Assembly: GCF_041734645.1 (NCBI RefSeq) | Contig: NZ_CP162010.1 | Span: 186,001 to 250,000, forward strand | Source: Rodentibacter sp901420285 | GTDB lineage: Bacteria; Pseudomonadota; Gammaproteobacteria; Enterobacterales; Pasteurellaceae | Direction: 5' to 3' | Length of the DNA: 64,000 nt | In this document: positions 61,380-64,000 of the stretch, in pieces | Numbering within the stretch: position 1 is the first letter of the stretch | Layout of the letters: each line of letters starts with the position of its first letter | Notes under the pieces: generated by a model | What the model was told of the DNA's origin: nothing | Database searches by the model: none | The model's input: only the letters and a program-made list of their open reading frames with translations | Translations under genes and position numbers: made by a program

Positions 61380-63692
61380 ATGTCAGAACTTAATGAAGCG
61401 CAAAAAGTAGCATGGGCTGGTTTTACCGCCGGTGATTGGCAGGAAAATGTCAATGTTCGTGACTTTATTCAAAAAAACTATACTCCTTATGAAGGTGACG
61501 ATTCTTTCTTAGCCGGACCTACCGAAGCAACAACCAAACTTTGGGAAACTGTAATGGAAGGTATTAAAATCGAAAACCGCACTCATGCGCCGTTAGATTT
61601 TGATGAACATACGCCATCAACCATTACTTCTCATGCTCCTGGTTATATCAATAAAGATTTAGAAAAAATCGTAGGTCTTCAAACTGATGCGCCTTTAAAA
61701 CGTGCCATTATGCCATTCGGCGGTATTAAAATGGTGGAAGGATCATGTAAAGTTTACGGTCGTGAGCTTGATCCTGAAGTGAAAAAAATCTTCACCGAAT
61801 ATCGTAAAACCCATAACCAAGGCGTGTTTGATGTTTATACGCCGGATATTTTGCGTTGCCGTAAATCAGGCGTGTTAACCGGTTTGCCTGATGCGTACGG
61901 TCGCGGCCGTATCATCGGTGACTATCGTCGCGTTGCACTTTACGGTGTGGATTTCTTAATGAAAGACAAATATGCGCAATTCTCATCATTGCAAGAAAAC
62001 CTTGAAAACGGTGTAGATTTAGAAGCAACGATTCGCTTACGTGAAGAAATCGCAGAACAACACCGTGCGCTTGGCCAAATGAAACAAATGGCGGCAAGCT
62101 ACGGTTACGATATTTCCAATCCTGCAACTAACGCGCAAGAAGCCATCCAATGGATGTACTTCGCCTATTTAGCGGCAATCAAATCGCAAAACGGTGCAGC
62201 AATGTCCTTCGGCCGTACTGCAACCTTCATTGATATTTATATCGAACGTGATTTAAAAGCGGGCAAAATCACTGAAACAGAAGCGCAAGAATTAGTTGAC
62301 CACTTAGTCATGAAATTACGTATGGTTCGTTTTTTACGTACACCTGAATACGATCAATTATTCTCCGGCGACCCAATGTGGGCGACTGAAACCATCGCAG
62401 GTATGGGCTTAGATGGCCGTACATTGGTGACCAAAAATACCTTCCGTATCTTACACACCCTTTACAACATGGGAACCTCTCCGGAACCAAACTTAACCAT
62501 TCTTTGGTCCGAACAATTACCGGAAAACTTCAAACGTTTCTGTGCGAAAGTGTCTATTGATACCTCATCCGTTCAATATGAAAACGATGACTTAATGCGT
62601 CCGGACTTCAACAACGATGACTATGCTATCGCATGTTGTGTATCCCCAATGGTTGTGGGTAAACAAATGCAATTCTTCGGTGCACGTGCGAACTTGGCGA
62701 AAACCTTGTTATACGCAATCAACGGTGGTATCGATGAAAAATTAGGTATGCAAGTTGGTCCTAAAACTGCACCGATTACTGATGAAGTATTAGACTTCGA
62801 CACAGTAATGACCCGTATGGACAGCTTCATGGATTGGTTAGCAAAACAATATGTGACTGCGTTAAACGTAATCCACTACATGCATGATAAATATTCATAC
62901 GAAGCCGCATTAATGGCATTACATGATCGTGATGTTTATCGCACCATGGCTTGTGGTATTGCGGGTCTTTCTGTGGCGGCTGACTCACTTTCTGCAATCA
63001 AATACGCAAAAGTGAAACCAATCCGTGGCGACATCAAAGATAAAGATGGCAACGTGGTCGCATCTAACGTAGCAATCGACTTTGAAATTGAAGGCGAATA
63101 TCCACAATATGGTAACAACGACAATCGAGTAGATGACATTGCGTGTGACTTAGTTGAACGTTTTATGAAGAAAATTCAAAAACTCAAAACTTACCGCAAT
63201 GCGGTGCCGACACAGTCCGTTCTTACTATCACGTCTAACGTGGTATATGGTAAGAAAACCGGTAATACACCGGACGGTCGTCGCGCAGGTGCACCATTCG
63301 GACCGGGTGCAAACCCAATGCATGGTCGTGACCAAAAAGGTGCGGTAGCATCATTAACTTCTGTAGCTAAACTTCCATTTGCTTACGCGAAAGACGGTAT
63401 TTCTTACACCTTCTCAATCGTACCAAATGCATTAGGTAAAGATGCGGAAGCACAACGTCGTAACCTTGCCGGCTTAATGGATGGTTACTTCCATCACGAA
63501 GCCACTGTTGAAGGTGGTCAACACTTAAACGTCAACGTGTTAAACCGCGAAATGTTGCTAGATGCAATGGATCATCCGGAAAAATATCCGCAATTAACCA
63601 TCCGTGTATCCGGTTACGCAGTGCGTTTTAACTCTTTAACTAAAGAGCAACAACAAGACGTCGTAACTCGTACATTTACTGAATCGTTCTAA
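61380..63692 (+). CDS. pflB: Formate C-acetyltransferase (pyruvate formate-lyase)
   Basis: Glycyl-radical enzyme converting pyruvate and CoA to acetyl-CoA and formate in anaerobic growth. I chose the ATG at 61380, with AAAGGAA 6 bases ahead, over the ATG two codons upstream. The 770 residues carry the catalytic Cys pair at 419-420 (IACCVSPM) and the radical glycine in RVSGYAVRF near residue 745. The activating enzyme PflA is not in the window. It contains a conserved RNAVPTQ whose codons resemble the 12-mer (CAATGCGGTGCC, 63197-63208). Confidence 0.98.
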   Translation: MSELNEAQKVAWAGFTAGDWQENVNVRDFIQKNYTPYEGDDSFLAGPTEATTKLWETVMEGIKIENRTHAPLDFDEHTPSTITSHAPGYINKDLEKIVGLQTDAPLKRAIMPFGGIKMVEGSCKVYGRELDPEVKKIFTEYRKTHNQGVFDVYTPDILRCRKSGVLTGLPDAYGRGRIIGDYRRVALYGVDFLMKDKYAQFSSLQENLENGVDLEATIRLREEIAEQHRALGQMKQMAASYGYDISNPATNAQEAIQWMYFAYLAAIKSQNGAAMSFGRTATFIDIYIERDLKAGKITETEAQELVDHLVMKLRMVRFLRTPEYDQLFSGDPMWATETIAGMGLDGRTLVTKNTFRILHTLYNMGTSPEPNLTILWSEQLPENFKRFCAKVSIDTSSVQYENDDLMRPDFNNDDYAIACCVSPMVVGKQMQFFGARANLAKTLLYAINGGIDEKLGMQVGPKTAPITDEVLDFDTVMTRMDSFMDWLAKQYVTALNVIHYMHDKYSYEAALMALHDRDVYRTMACGIAGLSVAADSLSAIKYAKVKPIRGDIKDKDGNVVASNVAIDFEIEGEYPQYGNNDNRVDDIACDLVERFMKKIQKLKTYRNAVPTQSVLTITSNVVYGKKTGNTPDGRRAGAPFGPGANPMHGRDQKGAVASLTSVAKLPFAYAKDGISYTFSIVPNALGKDAEAQRRNLAGLMDGYFHHEATVEGGQHLNVNVLNREMLLDAMDHPEKYPQLTIRVSGYAVRFNSLTKEQQQDVVTRTFTESF

Positions 63693-63710
63693 GTCTTTTT
63701 ATATTTTGAT

Positions 63711-63749
63711 AATCAGACTGCTTGCTCTTGAGTAAGCAGTCTGATTTTT
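63711..63749 (+). terminator. Rho-independent terminator of pflB
   Basis: AATCAGACTGCTT (63711-63723), 10-base loop, AAGCAGTCTGATT (63734-63746), then more T: a perfect 13-bp stem. Confidence 0.95.
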
Positions 63750-63831
63750 CTTATATAAGGGAAGTTGTAATAATTGCCGTTATCGAATAATCTTCTGTGA
63801 AAATATACAAGATATAAGGAGTAATCTTGCT

Positions 63832-64000
63832 ATGTTAAGTGTAGAACAATGGTATGGGGTTTTATTACTTTTTATCCTTATCTTTTTATATTTTTATGAC
63901 ACTTACTTTAGATTTTTAAAGAGGTTAAAGCGTTTTTCTAGACTTTTCTTTAAACGTAATCCTTGTGCGCTAGCACCTTTCGGGTTATTAATTTTATCTG
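63832..64000 (+). CDS. Unknown membrane protein, 5' part only (runs off the right edge)
   Basis: ATG at 63832 after ATAAGGAG, a strong ribosome site. The 56 visible residues start MLSVEQWYGVLLLFILIFLYFY, a membrane segment, followed by a very basic stretch (RFLKRLKRFSRLFFKR) and the beginning of another hydrophobic segment. I do not recognise it. It is separated from pflB by a strong terminator, so it has its own promoter. Confidence 0.6.
   Translation, partial: MLSVEQWYGVLLLFILIFLYFYDTYFRFLKRLKRFSRLFFKRNPCALAPFGLLILS

Overview
The window is chromosomal DNA from a gammaproteobacterium of the family Pasteurellaceae, close to the Haemophilus/Aggregatibacter group. The evidence is gene content and order (nqrABCDEF-apbE, aroK-aroB-dam, fba-pgk next to an RNase T2 gene and a YfhL ferredoxin, focA-pflB, a D15/BamA-Skp-LpxD run, OmpP1/FadL), the presence of Hin-type DNA uptake signal sequences (AAGTGCGGT), several forming terminators, and protein sequences that read like Haemophilus orthologues. 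I cannot name the species from sequence alone. Most of the window is core genome.

Layout. 1-6.2 kb: Na+-translocating NADH:quinone reductase operon on the minus strand, ending in the flavin-transferase gene apbE, cut by the window edge. 6.7-14.5 kb: bolA, a YajG-like lipoprotein, corA-yggT-yggU, leuS, lptE-holA. 14.5-24 kb: mutT, secM-secA, a DciA-like gene, dam, aroB, aroK, a 41-bp tandem-repeat array, mutH-ogt, ompP1. 24-28.3 kb: yfcZ-like gene, purM, an orphan sucrose-type PTS EIIBC, folD. 28.4-33.2 kb: tRNA-Pro and tRNA-Arg, then an AT-rich accessory stretch with a class III metal-binding protein (MolA/FecB type), a decayed mop gene and a FepA-type siderophore receptor. 33.2-39.5 kb: rpsT, murJ, metJ, a CueR-copZ-copA copper locus, a YczE-family membrane protein. 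39.4-45 kb: heptosyltransferase and O-antigen-ligase genes, fba, pgk, RNase I family. 45-50.8 kb: ferredoxin, DUF1232, a second DUF406 gene, trpS, hflD-purB, eno. 51-60 kb: envelope cluster lpxD-skp-bamA-rseP-cdsA-uppS-dxr-frr (transcribed frr to lpxD). 60.5-63.7 kb: focA-pflB for anaerobic formate metabolism, then a truncated unknown membrane gene.

The most striking signal is a repeat family not explained by genes: the 12-mer CAATGCGGTGCT (complement AGCACCGCATTG). I counted about 30 exact copies by eye, roughly one per 2 kb. It occurs as intergenic singles, as facing pairs that form terminator-like hairpins, as a 41-bp tandem array, and inside at least ten genes, usually read as NAVL or STAL. 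It shares the GCGGT core of Pasteurellaceae uptake signals and is more frequent here than the canonical AAGTGCGGT (about a dozen seen). It may be a divergent uptake sequence or another dispersed element. One copy encodes residues directly next to the arrest peptide of a short SecM.

Regulatory sites that can be read directly include a MerR-type 19-bp-spacer promoter for copZA, PurR-like boxes before purM and folD, FNR-like sites before focA and pgk, and many terminators.
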